Positions 21,064 to 33,857 are shown, numbered from the stretch's first letter. The stretch: DNA of 64,000 bases from Cryptomeria japonica (GCF_030272615.1 NC_081413.1:162498849-162562848), one strand, 5' to 3'. Notes: generated from the sequence alone by a model not told the origin. Numbers and translations are program-made.

Positions 21064-23272
21064 TTCTAAGCTTGTTGAATCCTCATCTTATAAAAGGATT
21101 CCAAGATTAATTTGAGAGGGATGGCCACTTTTTCTTTTTGATCGATAGAGAGGGATGGTCAGTTGGCCACTTTTATTGATTTTGAAAACTTTGATATAGT
21201 TATGATAGTTCAACTGTTCAAGAATTTGATAAGTGCATAGCTGAATTGCATTTTGAATTTACTTTCTGATATCATTATGAATATAATATCAATATAATTT
21301 GTAGTTTGAGATCTTCACATAATTGTCTTTGTGTTGAATTTTTGTTTTCACTGTGAATTGAATGGTCAAGGGTTTTTCAGTTTACGTATGAATCTGGGTT
21401 GTGTATGTAATGGCATATTCATTCCTATTTATCTACAAATGAATCTTATCGAAGTTTATTATCAGGTTGTCTTTGAATTTTAAGTGACTCTATGCCCTAG
21501 GATAAGGCACTAATCTGTTGTCTTGATGTTGACTTGGTGAAGTGACCTTCCAATTATAATAGTTGATTCATTGTGGGTGAATATGTTTTCTTGTTTGTCT
21601 TTGATTATGAAATTGTGATTTGTCTATAACATCTATCATGGAATTGGATCCTCAAAAGATATTCCCTTTAATTGAGTTGCATGCATATTTTACTAATTAT
21701 GTTGTATTCCTATCTATTGTGGTGTTTGATACTTTCATTCTTAATACTCTTATGATTTTATATACTATGGATGTTTATGTAATATATATGGAGGTGTTCT
21801 ATTACTATCATTTACATGTTTTCCCTCTCCATAAAGTTGGCATTTACTCATACCTATAATCCGCCCACCAATTACAATGAGGTGAATCCTTAATATGATT
21901 CGAGACTAACATAAATTTTGTATTCCTGGGCATAATAGGAAGCATTAAATGAAAAATTACATACACCATAGCAATGTAACAAATGAAAAAAGTTAAAACT
22001 CATGATTTTGATCATTTGAAAGAGATAGAATTATACATCGGAGAGAAATAGATCAAAATTTAATTTCTATTGAATAAAATTACTACTTATGTTGGTCGTC
22101 ACAAAATAAATTTATATATAACTCCTTCACGAACCTGCACAAAGCTTGACACTAAATGCTTTTCATTTGCTCTGTAAATGACTATACAACTTGCTCCCTT
22201 CACCTAGAGTCTAGAATCACTATTGGAACCAGAAAAGGAACCCTAATGACTATACAACTTGCAAAACTGCTTGAGCCATGCCATTATCACCCTGATGCCT
22301 TTGGATGGAATGTGAGATGTTATGGTCTATCTAACATATCATTTCCAAATAAAGGAGGAAGCCTTCATGCCAAGGAACAGAGAAAATGGAAAGAGGAGCT
22401 TGAGCCTTCATGCCCACGATCAAGGAAAGTGGAAAGAGGAGCTTTAGGGTAAATGTAATATGTTGGGGAGGGGTTGCAGCTTCCATGTCATCACAAAGAT
22501 GATTGGTTGCCACTCCCCACCCAAAAAAATCCTTCTTTCATTCCTCTACGGGCTCCTTCTTCAAACCCCTTGCCATCTTGTGGTAGAGTAGAAGCAGAGG
22601 ATGTGCCATGCTTGGCCTTTCTTGATAAGAAAAGGATTTCACACCCCCTCTGGCAATCCTTCTCACTTTCACAACCCCTCTGACAATAAACAAAATCACA
22701 TAGGAGAAAACAAAAAAACACCCATCTGGTATCACATAGCACACAACAACTCCATGCACAATCCTGCTCAAACATCATCTACCTTTCTGAGGGAAAAACC
22801 ACTCTTAGAAAATGAAAAAGGTTTCTTTTCTCTTCTACCAATTAAGTCACCACTCCATTGTATTTATAACCTTTTAACACTTCATTTGGTGATGCTCATT
22901 CACGTGAAAAATCATCATTTTGGTGTTTTTCAACATGACTGTAGACTCTAGAAGTCATGCCTATCAAATCCACTGCATCCTACTAAGGCTCATCTATTGT
23001 GAATGATTTTGTTCTGATTTTATTCCTCCTTGATTGGACAAAGTCTACTTCAGAATCCCTGACAACAAGCAACCTGAGCTCTGATTTCTCAGAGAAATCC
23101 GTGATCTCCCATCTCTAACTCAAAAGCTATCCAATCCTTTTATGCGTCCGAAACCGTCGTCCTTGCTTGTCTAATCAACCTCAACTCAAGAGAAACCTTC
23201 AAACTAGTCCCTCGGGAATGAGTCGGCATCAAAGCCTTAAAAATTGCTCGTACATATTAGCTTGCCACCACA
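21064..23272. other. non-coding region downstream of the unknown ORF
   Basis: About 2.2 kb without a supportable gene. A purine-rich GAGAGGGATGG occurs twice (about 21113 and 21148), with GGCCAC nearby each time. A roughly 47-base near-duplicate (GGAAAGAGGAGCTT words) lies at 22370-22440. Small open frames on both strands at 22490-22950 overlap each other, have no family resemblance and are not called. Confidence 0.5.
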
Positions 23273-23970
23273 GTTGCGCTAGCTCTCATGTTTGTTTAAT
23301 GTTAGCATTTTTAGGTTACGAGCTAGTGACCATATAGTTTGTGGTTAATTTTTATGGTTATCGCCAACTCGCGAGGTAAAATATCTGAAGATGTGATCAA
23401 GCCACGAGCTGGCGACAAGTTGGTTTGGGTTTACATTGCGAGGTCTCTAGCTTTTTGGGTGTTAGCATTTTATGTTACCCAGTTGGAGATTGTTAATGAA
23501 ATTGCTTTGGTCACGAGGTCTTGAATTGATCTGATATCATATATTATAGCCACGAGAGTTAGTGTGTAACTCATTTCATACAGTTGTCGCTAGCTCTCAT
23601 GTTTGTTTAATGTTAGCATTTTTAGGTTGCGAGCTAGCGACTAGACAGTTTGTGGTTAAGTTTTATGGTTATCGTCAGCTCGCAAAGTTAAATGTCTGAA
23701 GACCTAATCAAGTCGCGAGCTTGCGAGTGAAGTGCTAGCAGTTAAGAGATAAACTGTTTTATATTGGCGAGTACGCGACAAGGGTTAAAGTTACCACTAT
23801 CTCCAAGTCGATGCGGTGACGAGGACTTAACATTTTGTGGTTGAGAATTGGCGAGTGGTAGTTCAATTTCCCTCAGTCGCTAGATCTCGAGGTTATGAAG
23901 GCTTAGCATTTTCATCTTGCGAGTTGGAGATAGAGTCGTAAGGGCTTGTCGCTAGGTCGCGAGATTTTCT
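23273..23970. repeat. right array of alternating GCGAG motifs
   Basis: Same motif set as the left array, with starts at about 23273, 23315, 23360, 23401, 23435, 23474, 23510, 23549, 23585, 23626, 23671, 23712, 23764, 23806, 23848, 23874, 23916 and 23948. Within it a unit of about 312 bases is tandemly duplicated (23271-23580 and 23581 on). Clear arms include TCGCTAGCTC (23587) facing GAGCTAGCGA (about 23630), a perfect 10-base inverted repeat. Confidence 0.78.
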
Positions 23971-24033
23971 AATGGGCAGTCTTTCAAGCAGAGAGTTGAC
24001 AACTATGTGCCACGTGTTTTAATGACTTAATAT

Positions 24034-24200
24034 CTTAAAATCGCCAATATATTTTTTTTATGGTTTGAAAATAGCTTGAAATCGCCAATATTTTATTTTT
24101 ATGGTTTGAAAATAGCTTGAAATTGCCAATATTTTATTTTAATGGTTTGAAAATAGGTTGAAATCGCCAATGCAAATATTTTTCTGGTTTTAAAAACATT
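24034..24200 (+). repeat. 41-bp tandem repeat, about four copies
   Basis: Unit begins GAAATCGCCAATATTTTAT and ends TTTGAAAATAGCTT. Three near-complete copies and a diverged fourth. The core word AAATCGCCAAT occurs once after the left array (about 17357). Confidence 0.85.
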
Positions 24201-24429
24201 ACAATTCACCCATGTAAATATTTTTTTGGTTTTAAAACATTACAATTTACCAGGATTTTTCACAAAATTTGAGCGATCAAGGCTAATTTGCCAATGGAGA
24301 TTATTATTTTTTCTCCGTAAACCACAAAAATTCACTAGTAAAATTAAAATTTTCCTCGGGAATTATATAGCTTTCGCCAGGTTTTTACACCTTGTCCAAG
24401 GGGGGGGGGTTCTTAAAGTTTTCCTTCCT

Positions 24430-25148
24430 ATTAGCTTAGTTGATGTTTATTGTGTCGGTGATCTTACAGAAGAGTGTGAAGCCGTACTAGAGAAGAGTGA
24501 GATCTGTCGGAGAGTTGCAAATAGTTGAGTATAACTGGATCTCATTTAGCAAGTTGAGAAGTGCAAGTAACAAACCACTTTTTCACTGTTGTTCTCTAAC
24601 AATTACAACAAATTAAATCCCTTAACCGGGTAGGTCCTAACAAGCCTTAATCTTGTAAATACCCTAATAGGGTATCTCTCAAAAAGAGTGGTAAATCCTC
24701 TCACGAGGTTGATCCTAACATGTCATTAAGATCCTAACCGAGTTGCACATCCAAATCCCTTAACCAGGTGACTCCTAACAGGGTGTATTGTAAGCTCCTA
24801 ACAGGGCTAAGCTCCTAATAGGGAATACTTAAAAAGAGTACAAATCTTTGTGGGTACTAACTCCCACCATGGTTTTTCCATATTTGGGTTTTCACATAAA
24901 AAATATGGTGTTCATGTGTGGAATGATTTTCATGTGATGTTATTGATTATCTTAGTTTATTCATTATTTCTAAATACACCGGGTATAGTAGTTTATCAGA
25001 GATTACCCGTACTATTTAATGAATTGGCATATGTGGTAAATGAAGTTATATTTGTTGTAATTTTGATTTGGGTTTAAATTTTTTAAATTGGTATTAATAC
25101 TGATTCACCCCCCCTCTCAGTATTAACCAGATCCTCAAAGGATTAACA
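24430..25148 (+). repeat. copia-like LTR, 3' portion
   Basis: Matches the inner half of the copia LTR at 3870-4799 in arrangement. It has repeated CCTAACAGGG/CCTAATAGGG words, then CCATGGTTTTTCC and GGGTTTTCACAT, then a C-rich tract followed by CTCAGTATT, ending ATTAACA at 25148. No TGTTGG start was found, so it is 5'-truncated or its start is unrecognisable. No primer-binding site follows. Confidence 0.65.
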
Positions 25149-25844
25149 ATATATACATATTGTACATATAAATACACATATTATATACATAGATATGTAT
25201 TTCTATATATTAGGATGTCTTTATGTTGACATAACTCGTACGCGCTATTGTTTCTACAAACCCCGTGCGCGCTATTAGTAAAACAAAACCCATACAGGTT
25301 TAGTGCGTTTAGGCTTGTGATTAGGCTTGGATGACAAGGTTGAGGGTTGGAAGTTTGATTTCCCTCCTTTTTGATGTGTTTTGTTTTATCAAATTGGTTT
25401 CTCGACTTTGTCATCATCAAGTTTACACCTCATCAACTGGGTATTTCTAAAATTGGCACCATATTTTGAGCTTTCTAACCATTTTTATTTTTTTTAATTT
25501 GAACAACAATAACATATTAATCTTGAATTTCTTTTACCAGTGTCTCCATAGTTCTCATAGACATATGTGTACCATTTTTTTAATAACTTTTGATCTACTT
25601 ATCAAAATTTTAAAAACTTTATATATTATTGTAGTGCACTTGATTAGTTACACTTTTAAAAAAAATTGTCTTTTCAATTATTTTGGTGCAAGTTATGCTT
25701 CACGCACAAATAGGTACTTGATTTTCAAGATGTGCCCGATTTGAAAAAACATTAAAAAAAAAAATACTCAACAAAAAAATACACAACTTCTAGTACTCAC
25801 TCTTAACTATCTTTCTACAAAAGGATTTGTCAAAATATTAAATT
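25149..25844. other. AT-rich spacer, nothing recognised
   Basis: Low-complexity A/T sequence with a short pair of GCGCGCTATT-like words (about 25228-25275). No gene or element signature seen. Confidence 0.4.
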
Positions 25845-26152
25845 TAACTATGACTTTTTTGATGCGCACGTTAGACACTATGTTATGTTTTTTCAGAAAA
25901 AATCAGTATCTGTTTTTCATGCGTGAATAATTTGACCCCTTTAATCTTATCCAATTTTGAAAAAAATTAGTAGTTTGGAAACTAGATTTAGAGTACTACA
26001 ATCTTTTCTCTTTGAGTATCTTTATATTTTGAGTGGATGACTCAAATTTCTCCTCCAAGTTCAGGTTTAGCTGATTTCAGAAAAGAAAAAAAAAAGTGTA
26101 TGTGCTTATACCCTGCTTTTTGCACACCATCTTCGTGCACTTACCCAAACAG
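25845..26152. repeat. dispersed repeat, copy 1
   Basis: About 300 bases match 51800-52095 in direct orientation (shared words TTAGACACTATGTTATGTTT, TAGTAGTTTGGAAACTAGAT, TTTGAGTGGATGA, CACCATCTTCGTGCACTTACC). No coding capacity. It lies directly against the LINE fragment that starts at 26153. Confidence 0.75.
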
Positions 26153-26320
26153 ACCTTCCCACTATTTCCAATATCTCATCCTACATACTTGTTCCTCCTT
26201 ACTCCATTTAGTTTCTTGAATCAAAATTAGGTTAGCATTGCTAGTATCAATTTGACTCTTGAAATGGCATCTTTTTCTAGGAGGATTTTAGCCCCTAGCA
26301 TTCCAACTTATTATTTTCAT
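26153..26320 (-). pseudogene. LINE ORF2 N-terminus (endonuclease start), fragment
   Basis: From an ATG at 26320 the minus strand reads MKIISWNARG, a stop, then NPPRKR and, further on, LILIQETKWSKEE. This is the start of the apurinic endonuclease domain of plant L1-type LINEs. The frame ends after about 55 codons where a dispersed repeat begins, so the reverse transcriptase is missing. It lies just downstream of the ORF1 remnant, as expected for a LINE. Confidence 0.72.
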
Positions 26321-26329
26321 GGCTCCTTG

Positions 26330-26839
26330 GGAAGAGGTAACTCCTTCCCATTTATTAGATTTATTTGAAAGAGATTTCTTTACCCTTTTGCGCAACCAGC
26401 CATTACCAGTTTGTCTTTTTTAGTTTGGTGCCCCCTCTGCTTAGTTGATCTGATATTGGGAGTTTTCGAAACTGATTGGAATTGCTCAAGGCCTCTTTCC
26501 TCCATGATACCGACTTGAAATTCCTCAAAACTATCCTCCAAATTAGAGTTTGAATTAATACTCTCATCTTCCTCATTGGTCTTCTCTTTGTGATCTTTTG
26601 TATCCTAATTATCCTCAATATCCATAACTTCCTTCTCAGCATTATCAATGTCCTTTCCCACCACATTAACAAATGCTAGGATATCGTCTCTACTAGGTTT
26701 CCTTGTCCCAAATTGGAATTTTTTTATAATCCTGGAAATCCCTCGACTTCCTAATCTAGATTATTGGTATTAGTATCCTCATTGTTTATACCATGTTTTT
26801 CCTGTGGTTCTGATCCTTCCTCCTTACCTATCTGACAAC
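26330..26839 (-). pseudogene. LINE ORF1 C-terminal remnant
   Basis: Continuation of the LINE ORF1 interrupted at 26840 by an LTR element. An acidic, Ser/Asn-rich tail is readable on the minus strand (for example DDILAFVNVVGKDIDNAEKE, then EEDESINSNSNLEDSFEEFQ), with stops and frame changes. It ends shortly before the ORF2 start at 26320. Assignment rests on position and on the composition usual for ORF1 tails. Confidence 0.55.
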
Positions 26840-27803
26840 TGTGTGTGTGAAAAGTGGACCTATATCTGCAAGTTGTAAGACACAACACTTCAATAAACCA
26901 TTATTTGCATGGGTTAGTTAAGCAAAAGCGATAAAATGAAATCCATTGCAAGTCGTCTTATTGCCTTCTAGTAGATGCGAGTTTAGATTGCTCTCAGATT
27001 GCTAAGCTATCCAGTGACTAGACAACACCTAAACGAAGGATTTTTAAATCTATATGACCATGAATATGAGATAAATGAATGCAAGATTTGCAAGATTTAA
27101 TCTAACATGATTTACGCAATATATGAATTTTTAAGCTAAATGATTTAAGCAATATGAAATAACTAATATGCAATATCTCAATGCAAATTCTCAATGAACC
27201 TAGAGAAAAAACAACATAATAACAATATATTCTCCAGGGCCTTTGAATGAGAGATGAGAGCCTGAATTTATAGAAAATTCAAAAAGAAACCAAAGACTAA
27301 GATCAAATGATGATGAGCGGTCAAGATTTCCCAAGAGGAAGCACAATCCAGGTGAATTGATGTGATTGGCTGCTTTTCTCAGTTTTAAAGGAAATTGAAC
27401 TAAAATTAAGATAAAATCAGAAAAAACGGATTTATTCTCTATTTCATTCAATTTTAATATTTAATTGTTTTAATTTTGAGATTATTTATCAATTTTTAAT
27501 TCTTTTTTTGTCAATTAATTCCTTTTTTGATGATTTAATGGCAAATTGATTTATTTAATTAAATATGCTAGGATATTTAATAAAATAAATAGGATAATTG
27601 TTTAAAAATGATTTACTTGGAATGTTTTAATTAATTAAATAGATATTTAATTAATATTGGTTGATTAATTTGCCATGTGACATTTGATGATTAAAGAATT
27701 AATTGGGTTCTCAATATTTATTTAATTGTCTTTGGTTAGGACCTTGGTGATGTTGTCGAGATTAGGGGTTCATGGTTTAGATGACCATTTTTAGGGTATT
27801 ACA
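26840..27803 (-). repeat. 3' LTR (left) of non-autonomous element
   Basis: 964 bases, direct repeat of 35767-36758 with mainly point differences and a few indels. Shared stretches include GATCAAATGATGATGAGCGG and the AT-rich end reading GGTATTACA. Confidence 0.9.
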
Positions 27804-30800
27804 TTTGCCTATCTTTGAATTAATGTACGAGTAGTGCATTGGTTCAAAGAAAATTTGACGTCTAAGAGATACCACTTTTGAACTTGATTGATCACGAACC
27901 AGATGAAAAGCGAGGTGTTTAGCTTGATTTGAAGTGATGAAGCTGAACAGAGTTGATTAAAGCGATACGGATCCCGAACTTGATTGAACTAGGAACAATA
28001 GAGAGCAAAGATACCGAACTTGAACTTGATTGATCAAGAAGTGGATCTTATTGATCTAGAACTTGATTGAACTAGACACAGTGAGTGAAGATAAAATCAA
28101 TCTTGAACTTGATTGATCAAGATACGATGAGCGAAGATAAACTATCCATCTTGATTCGATGCGATGAAACTAAACACCTGCTTAGATTAAGTGTGTGATC
28201 AAAGATACTCTTTAAACCCTTGATTGATTTTAAATGAATAATCAGCTTGATGAAAAGCGATGAAACTGATGAATGTTAAGAGACTAATTCAGACAAAGAC
28301 AATATCAGCTTGATATGAAGCGATAAAACTGATATGCCCCTAGCAATTGATTCGATTTAGATGGTTGAGAAATATCAACTTGATATAAAGCGATGAAGTT
28401 GAGATGCCCCTAGCGATGAGGTCTTGTTTGATGTTTAGAAAAGATTAGCTTCTCGACTTGCAATGAAGATTTTTGAAAGAAATTCTCAACTTTGAGGTCA
28501 TGAGTATGCCCCCTCGGGAGAGAAATCGAAAGATAGTGAGGGTTGCGCAATGATTGTAGGCAATTTTTTTTGTAGAAATGATAAGTTATTTGAGCGCAAA
28601 GATTAATGTTGAAGATTAAAATCAGATTTAATGTGAGAATTAAATTGAGATTTAGCGTTGATTAACGAGAAATTAAGCGCAAATTGAAGAAGAGAATGAG
28701 CAGTTGATGAAAGCGCTAAGTGGTCAACGTCGTGAAATTTCGATGAGAGAATTGACATCAGATTTCGATTTCGATCCTGAAAATGGACTCAGGACAGTCG
28801 ATTTACGAGCTCTTGATTTGATTTCATCGTACTTGTGTTGATTGATTATGAGATGTTGTTCTATATGCTTTATTCTATATGTATGCATATCTTTTCAGTA
28901 TAGATGAATGAATGCAAATGGAATATGGATGTTTATTTTTGTTTCTTTTTATGCAAATAAATGAGAAGAATGGGTAACTAGTAATGCAAATGTTTATTTT
29001 TCTTCATGAAATAATATGAATGCAAATAAATATAAAATGAAATATATGGATCTATATAAGATACTCATGTATGAAGCTAACATTTCAATACACAAGTACT
29101 TGATCGAAGAAATGATGATGAAAAAGAGACCACTTAGTTAAGAAATGATGATGCTTCCAACTTCTCATTCAGAAGCTAAAGAAATCAGTGTTACCATACC
29201 GAAATCACTCTAAATTCACAAGATGCAGAATGAAATGCAAGATGAGATGCAAAATGAAATGTAACCGAAACCTAGTCACTGGATTTGAAAAGCTTAATTT
29301 TCATCATTGAGCATTTTACAAATATAATAGGCAGATTAGAGTTCCTTTCTTTTCATGTGCAATATTAATTATTTTGTCCGCAATGACCCTTTTTTCATTC
29401 ATATCCTTGGACAGATTTCGTAGGGACCTGGATTGCATGATAAAGAAATTCCCTCAAAATAGATAAATAAATGATGGGAACCTCCATGTAGCATACAAAT
29501 AAGCAGAGTCGAGGTATAGTGGCGATTTCACCTTAATGTGAAGGCACTTATCATAGACACCCAGCTGATTAGATGTTTTTAGATCATCAGAATCATTCCT
29601 ACAAGTAGAAACCAAAGAAAATATTATGCCCCCAATCCTTGCTCCTCTTAGTCAAGATAGACTTCCTCGAGTTACTCAGAGGGATAATAATTGAAAACCA
29701 ATATAAAAGACAACACACAAAGAAAATTTCATGCATATCTCAAACAATTTAGTGATTGTTTTCAGTTTTGTTTTGCTTGTGTACTCAGTGATAAAACTCT
29801 TCAGTAGTTGGGAGACAGGTGATTGACTCATAATGGATGATCGGGTACCACTGACTAAAAGATGACTTGGTTGATACTTCTTAGGATATGTAAATTTCTC
29901 AGTCGATTGCCCTAAGACTAGGACATTGATCGGTTTCAATCCATGAGAATTATAAAAGAACTAGGATGTCACGAAAGTGACTAAAAGATATGTACAAGCT
30001 AAAACAAAGATGTATCATTTCAGTACAAGAGATAAGACTAACCTAGACAAAATCTAGTAGCCATACTGATCTATGTCATTGTTTTGATTTGATCATTGAT
30101 AGGAATGTCTAGTTTCAAAGAGTAAGTACCTCATATAAGACCGATCTATCTGGTTTAGAGTGTACCCTTCCTTGTATAAGACATGTTGATGTTTGATAGA
30201 GTTTGATAGATTGATTAACAAGACATGCAATAAGTTTGATTGTAGACTTTGAGAGTTTGTCTGATGTTGATTTAGTTTGATGGATAGTCTATGCTTTCTT
30301 GCTTTTATTTTTTAGTTTTTTTAATTTTGTGTTTTTGATTTTTTAGGATTTTGTTCAAGACATTTTATGATTTTTAGGAATTTGTTCAGAACTTTTTATG
30401 ATTTTTAGGAGTTTGTTCAGGACATTTTATGATTTTTAGGATTTCTTCAGGACTTTTTAAGAATTTTTTTTCTTCAGTTATGCCCCCAGTATGCAGACCT
30501 ATATGACATGATGATCTGCAGAATGCATGTGGAGAAAATGAATTTTTGATATGACCTATGTTAATGCAATATGCATAATGAAAATGAATTTCCTATTTGA
30601 ACAAGGATGACTATGTTTTTTTAGAACTTTGCAATACATCAATTGAATTGGAGGTACAAAACATTTCATTGATAAGCGGTCAATTGATCCTTAAGGTCCC
30701 TTGGAACATCCAAATTGACACACTTAGTGACTAGAATTTACAAATGGAGACGCATAAAACTTCCTCATTGATTCTTGAAACTTTGATCTTCTTTTGCCCA

Positions 30801-31797
30801 TGTGAGTGCAAATGAGTTAATTCTTTCTCTTGTGTTCACAAAAGATCATTAGCATCCTATGTGACTAGCTACGTGGATTATTCTAACTTCAAAAGCATCT
30901 CAAATAGAGCCTCGCTGCCAACAAGCTTATAGAGATTCGACGAGGTTATAGATTGTAATTTCTCGAATATTTCTCCATTTCCAGTAGGTATCCATAGCCC
31001 TGATAGGGTTACTCGCATGTTCCCATAGTCAAGCTTTTTGTTGCACTTGTATGCATGATATTTCAATTATATATCATTTCTCTTTTGCCTTGAGATGAAT
31101 ATTTGGCATAGCACTTTTATTTTTTATTTTTTATTTTCTTGCCTTGACTTGTAAGTAATGAAACCTACTTGGGTGTGACAATTACAGTGGCGTTGAAGTA
31201 GAATATTAGATTTTTCACTAGTCATATGATCAACTAGGTGTCTAGAATGAATTAGAGATTTTATTAATGTGTTTGAGATATAGCAACTAATAGATTTTGG
31301 GTTAACAAGTCTCAAATAGTGAAATCACTACCCAACCATAAGTAAAGCGTCGTCACAGGGTAATGTTGAAAAATGAATGACCTTATGACCTCAACGACTT
31401 CATGTCTAAATATCTAAGAAAGGAGACAACCCTTGTTTGTCTTGAATGCAAAAAAATGATAAACATGGATAGTTGCCTTGTTTTATTGATGTTGTTCTAT
31501 GCAAATGCAAAAACTTTATGAATGCGATGCATTTGAAAAAGAAACTATATGTGATGCAGTGCTTTTAAGAAAATGATATGCAGTGCAAAAAGAAAAACCG
31601 AAACTAACCCAACCCTTAGATATATATATCATTTAAGGTGCATGTTGTTCATAGGGTTGGGGAGTTTTGTGTAGGTAGTTCATTGGTCCAGCATAAATAT
31701 GTCTTTCTAAGAAGGACTTGGCTAAGTGTATATGTCCAACATTTCTAATGTTGATTTCCTTAGTTTTTGGATTTGGTGATGAAACTAGGGTAAATTC
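27804..31797. other. non-coding interior of the non-autonomous element, 3' half
   Basis: About 4 kb with no supportable gene. Degenerate repeats of GAACTTGATTGATCAAG and AGCTTGATATGAAGCGAT words lie at 27880-28450. About four copies of a 31-35-base unit (ATTTTATGATTTTTAGGA...TTGTTCAGGAC) lie at 30333-30475. Presumably lost pol space or untranslated region. Confidence 0.6.
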
Positions 31798-33857
31798 TTA
31801 TGTAAAGGATTGGATAAGGGGCATGGAAGGATGAAAAGGAGGTGTTGGATAATGGATCAAATATTGAAAGTTTGGTGCATGAGAAAATGGAAACGTTCGT
31901 GGGATCACCATTGGCACACATCTTGAGGGATGGTGGATTGATAGAGGAAAAGTGAATCTCAAATTTTGAGATTTGGATGGAGGAACAATCAGGGATTTGG
32001 GGACATAAGGATCCAAAATGGATGAAGGAGGTGATGGAGAAATAGATTTGGAAGGTTTGGATGGGGGAACAACAATCTTGGCTGTTGATTTGGATTTTTC
32101 TTTAAACTGTTGTGCTTCAAGGAGACGTTTAGGGATCCACATGGTTTTTGACTTTTCATGCTTTTGTAGTTTCTTGGAATGAATTGCTTCTACAAGTGCC
32201 TTAGGAACCCATATAGCTTTTGATTTTGCTTTTTTTTTTCTCAGTGAGTCTTTGTGTCCTTCTAGATGGATGGAAGGTACGCGAAGATGTACACCTTTGT
32301 TGATCTTGCACAAGGGATGGAGGAATATAGGGTCCTAAAATGGATGGAAGAGATGAAGGGGAAGGTGTGTATTTGAATTTTGGTTTAATAGGGATACCAA
32401 CATCTTGAGGAATGTCACTGAGGCCATGACCCTTAATATTGTCTTTAACATGGAGGGGTTCTTGCTTATGAAGGTCTACCCCTTTGCGTTTATTAATATT
32501 TTTGACTGCTACGATCATGAGAGGGCTTTGTAGGCCTGACAGATCCTTGAGGTGAACATGGAGGATTATGACAAGCAAATGAAGGGATACTTTGATCTTG
32601 ACATGGTAGAGGACCATTGGATACAATAGGAAGGGTGTTTGACTCTTCATTTCGAATAGGATTGTTTGAAAAGGTGGAAGAGGCATCATGATCTTGCTTA
32701 GGAAGGATGTTTTTCTCTTGAGATGGAAAGGGATCATCTTGGAAGAAATGGAAAGGTATAAGGGAATCATCATGGGATTCTAGGGAGGTAAGATCTTTTT
32801 CAATCATTAGATGGGATTGAGGAGTTTTGGTGTCTTGATCTTGATTTATGGTAGGACTTATTTTTTCATTTTCCAGATTATCCTATTGACATGAAGCCAT
32901 TTCTAAGGAAGACGTAGTGTTTTTGATATGCCTGGAGGATTCTTGGAAGGTGTTCATATTTTGGTATGATGGGGAAGCATTTTGAGTGGGACTCTCTGGA
33001 GTGGGTATGTTTGGAATTGGAATGCATAATGGCATAGGAACTGGGATTTTTAAATCTTTATAGGAACTTGTATCAATATTGGCATTAACTTGGATTTCCA
33101 TAGGAGATAGCCCTTGAAGGTAAACTTGAGAAGTTTCATTGTTTGAAGGAGATGGTATGGATTGTTGCTGAGAATTTTTAGGAGATGAAGGCATCATGGA
33201 AGGGATGGAGGCCACATATGGAGCCTTGCTAGACATAGGTTTATGATTTTGATCATTCTTAGAAGTAGTTCCTTCTTTTTCTTTAGGTGAGTCATTAGGA
33301 TATTCAATTTCAATGACACCATTATCAATGAGATCTTGAATCTTATGTTTTAATTCCATGTATTTCGAAGTCTTATGTTTATTTTGTCTATGATATGCAT
33401 AGTACTTACTCACAAATTCACATCCCTATGTGGTCTTTTTAGGCAATATGATAAGATTATGCTCAAGAAGCTCTTTCAAAGTCGACTCAATAGATTTCCC
33501 CAAAGGTGTAAACTATCTATCTAGAGGATATTTGGAGGAAATGTCTTTATGTCTTGGTGAAGGTGTCTTGTGAGCTTGTTTGAGATTCGACTTTTGATTG
33601 TTAATTATTTATTGGTTTTCGATTGTCAAATCATATAATCATTTTAGCATTCCTTGAAGTTTCTCACTCTTGATATCATGCATTTGTTTTTCAAATGGAG
33701 TCATTGATTTATTTTGTTGGATTTTCATGTCATATATTTCTTTCTTGATATCTTGAAGAATTTGAGCCAAGGTAGCCGTGGGAATTGGAGCTAAGGTAGC
33801 CATGGGATTCTTACTTTTGTCAAAAAATTTAGAAGAGATTTTGGTTTGAACAGGCAT
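31798..33857 (-). pseudogene. gag-like reading frame of the non-autonomous element
   Basis: From ATG 33857 the minus strand reads a 72-codon start, then, in the same frame through stops, FTPLGKSIESTLKELLEHN and KYYAYHRQNKHKTSKYMELK followed by HKIQDLIDNGVIEIE. That resembles the end of gag in plant Ty3/gypsy Tat/Ogre-type proteins (usually C-x-YH-x-GH-x-C before LKxxIQDLI), but the Cys and His zinc ligands are largely lost (YYAYH, NKHKTSKY). Further frames to 31798 are Pro/Ser-rich (PSKPSKSISPSPPS) and overlap with frameshifts. Stops occur where Trp is likely (TGG to TAG). No protease is visible. Confidence 0.6.

Larger units (their letters stand above)
16262..24240 (+). mobile_element. unclassified large element: unknown ORF between two motif arrays
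   Basis: A long degraded frame (17652-21063) is flanked by two diverged copies of the same array (16262-17222 and 23273-23970). The copies also share longer direct similarity, for example 16325-16480 with 23425-23565 (GAGATTGTTAATGAAATTGC in both). After each array come a CACGTG core and the word AAATCGCCAAT, in the same order, so the flanks are direct repeats. This fits a non-autonomous LTR element with array-bearing LTRs. Subterminal motif arrays, as in En/Spm-type DNA transposons, are the alternative. No primer-binding site, polypurine tract, terminal inverted repeat or target duplication could be fixed. Confidence 0.5.

Noticed and set aside
16061-25148. TGTTAG at 16061 and ATTAACA at 25148 as ends of one LTR element
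   Set aside because: Flanking bases do not match as a target duplication, and the LTR landmarks at 24430-25148 are not repeated near 16061-17600.
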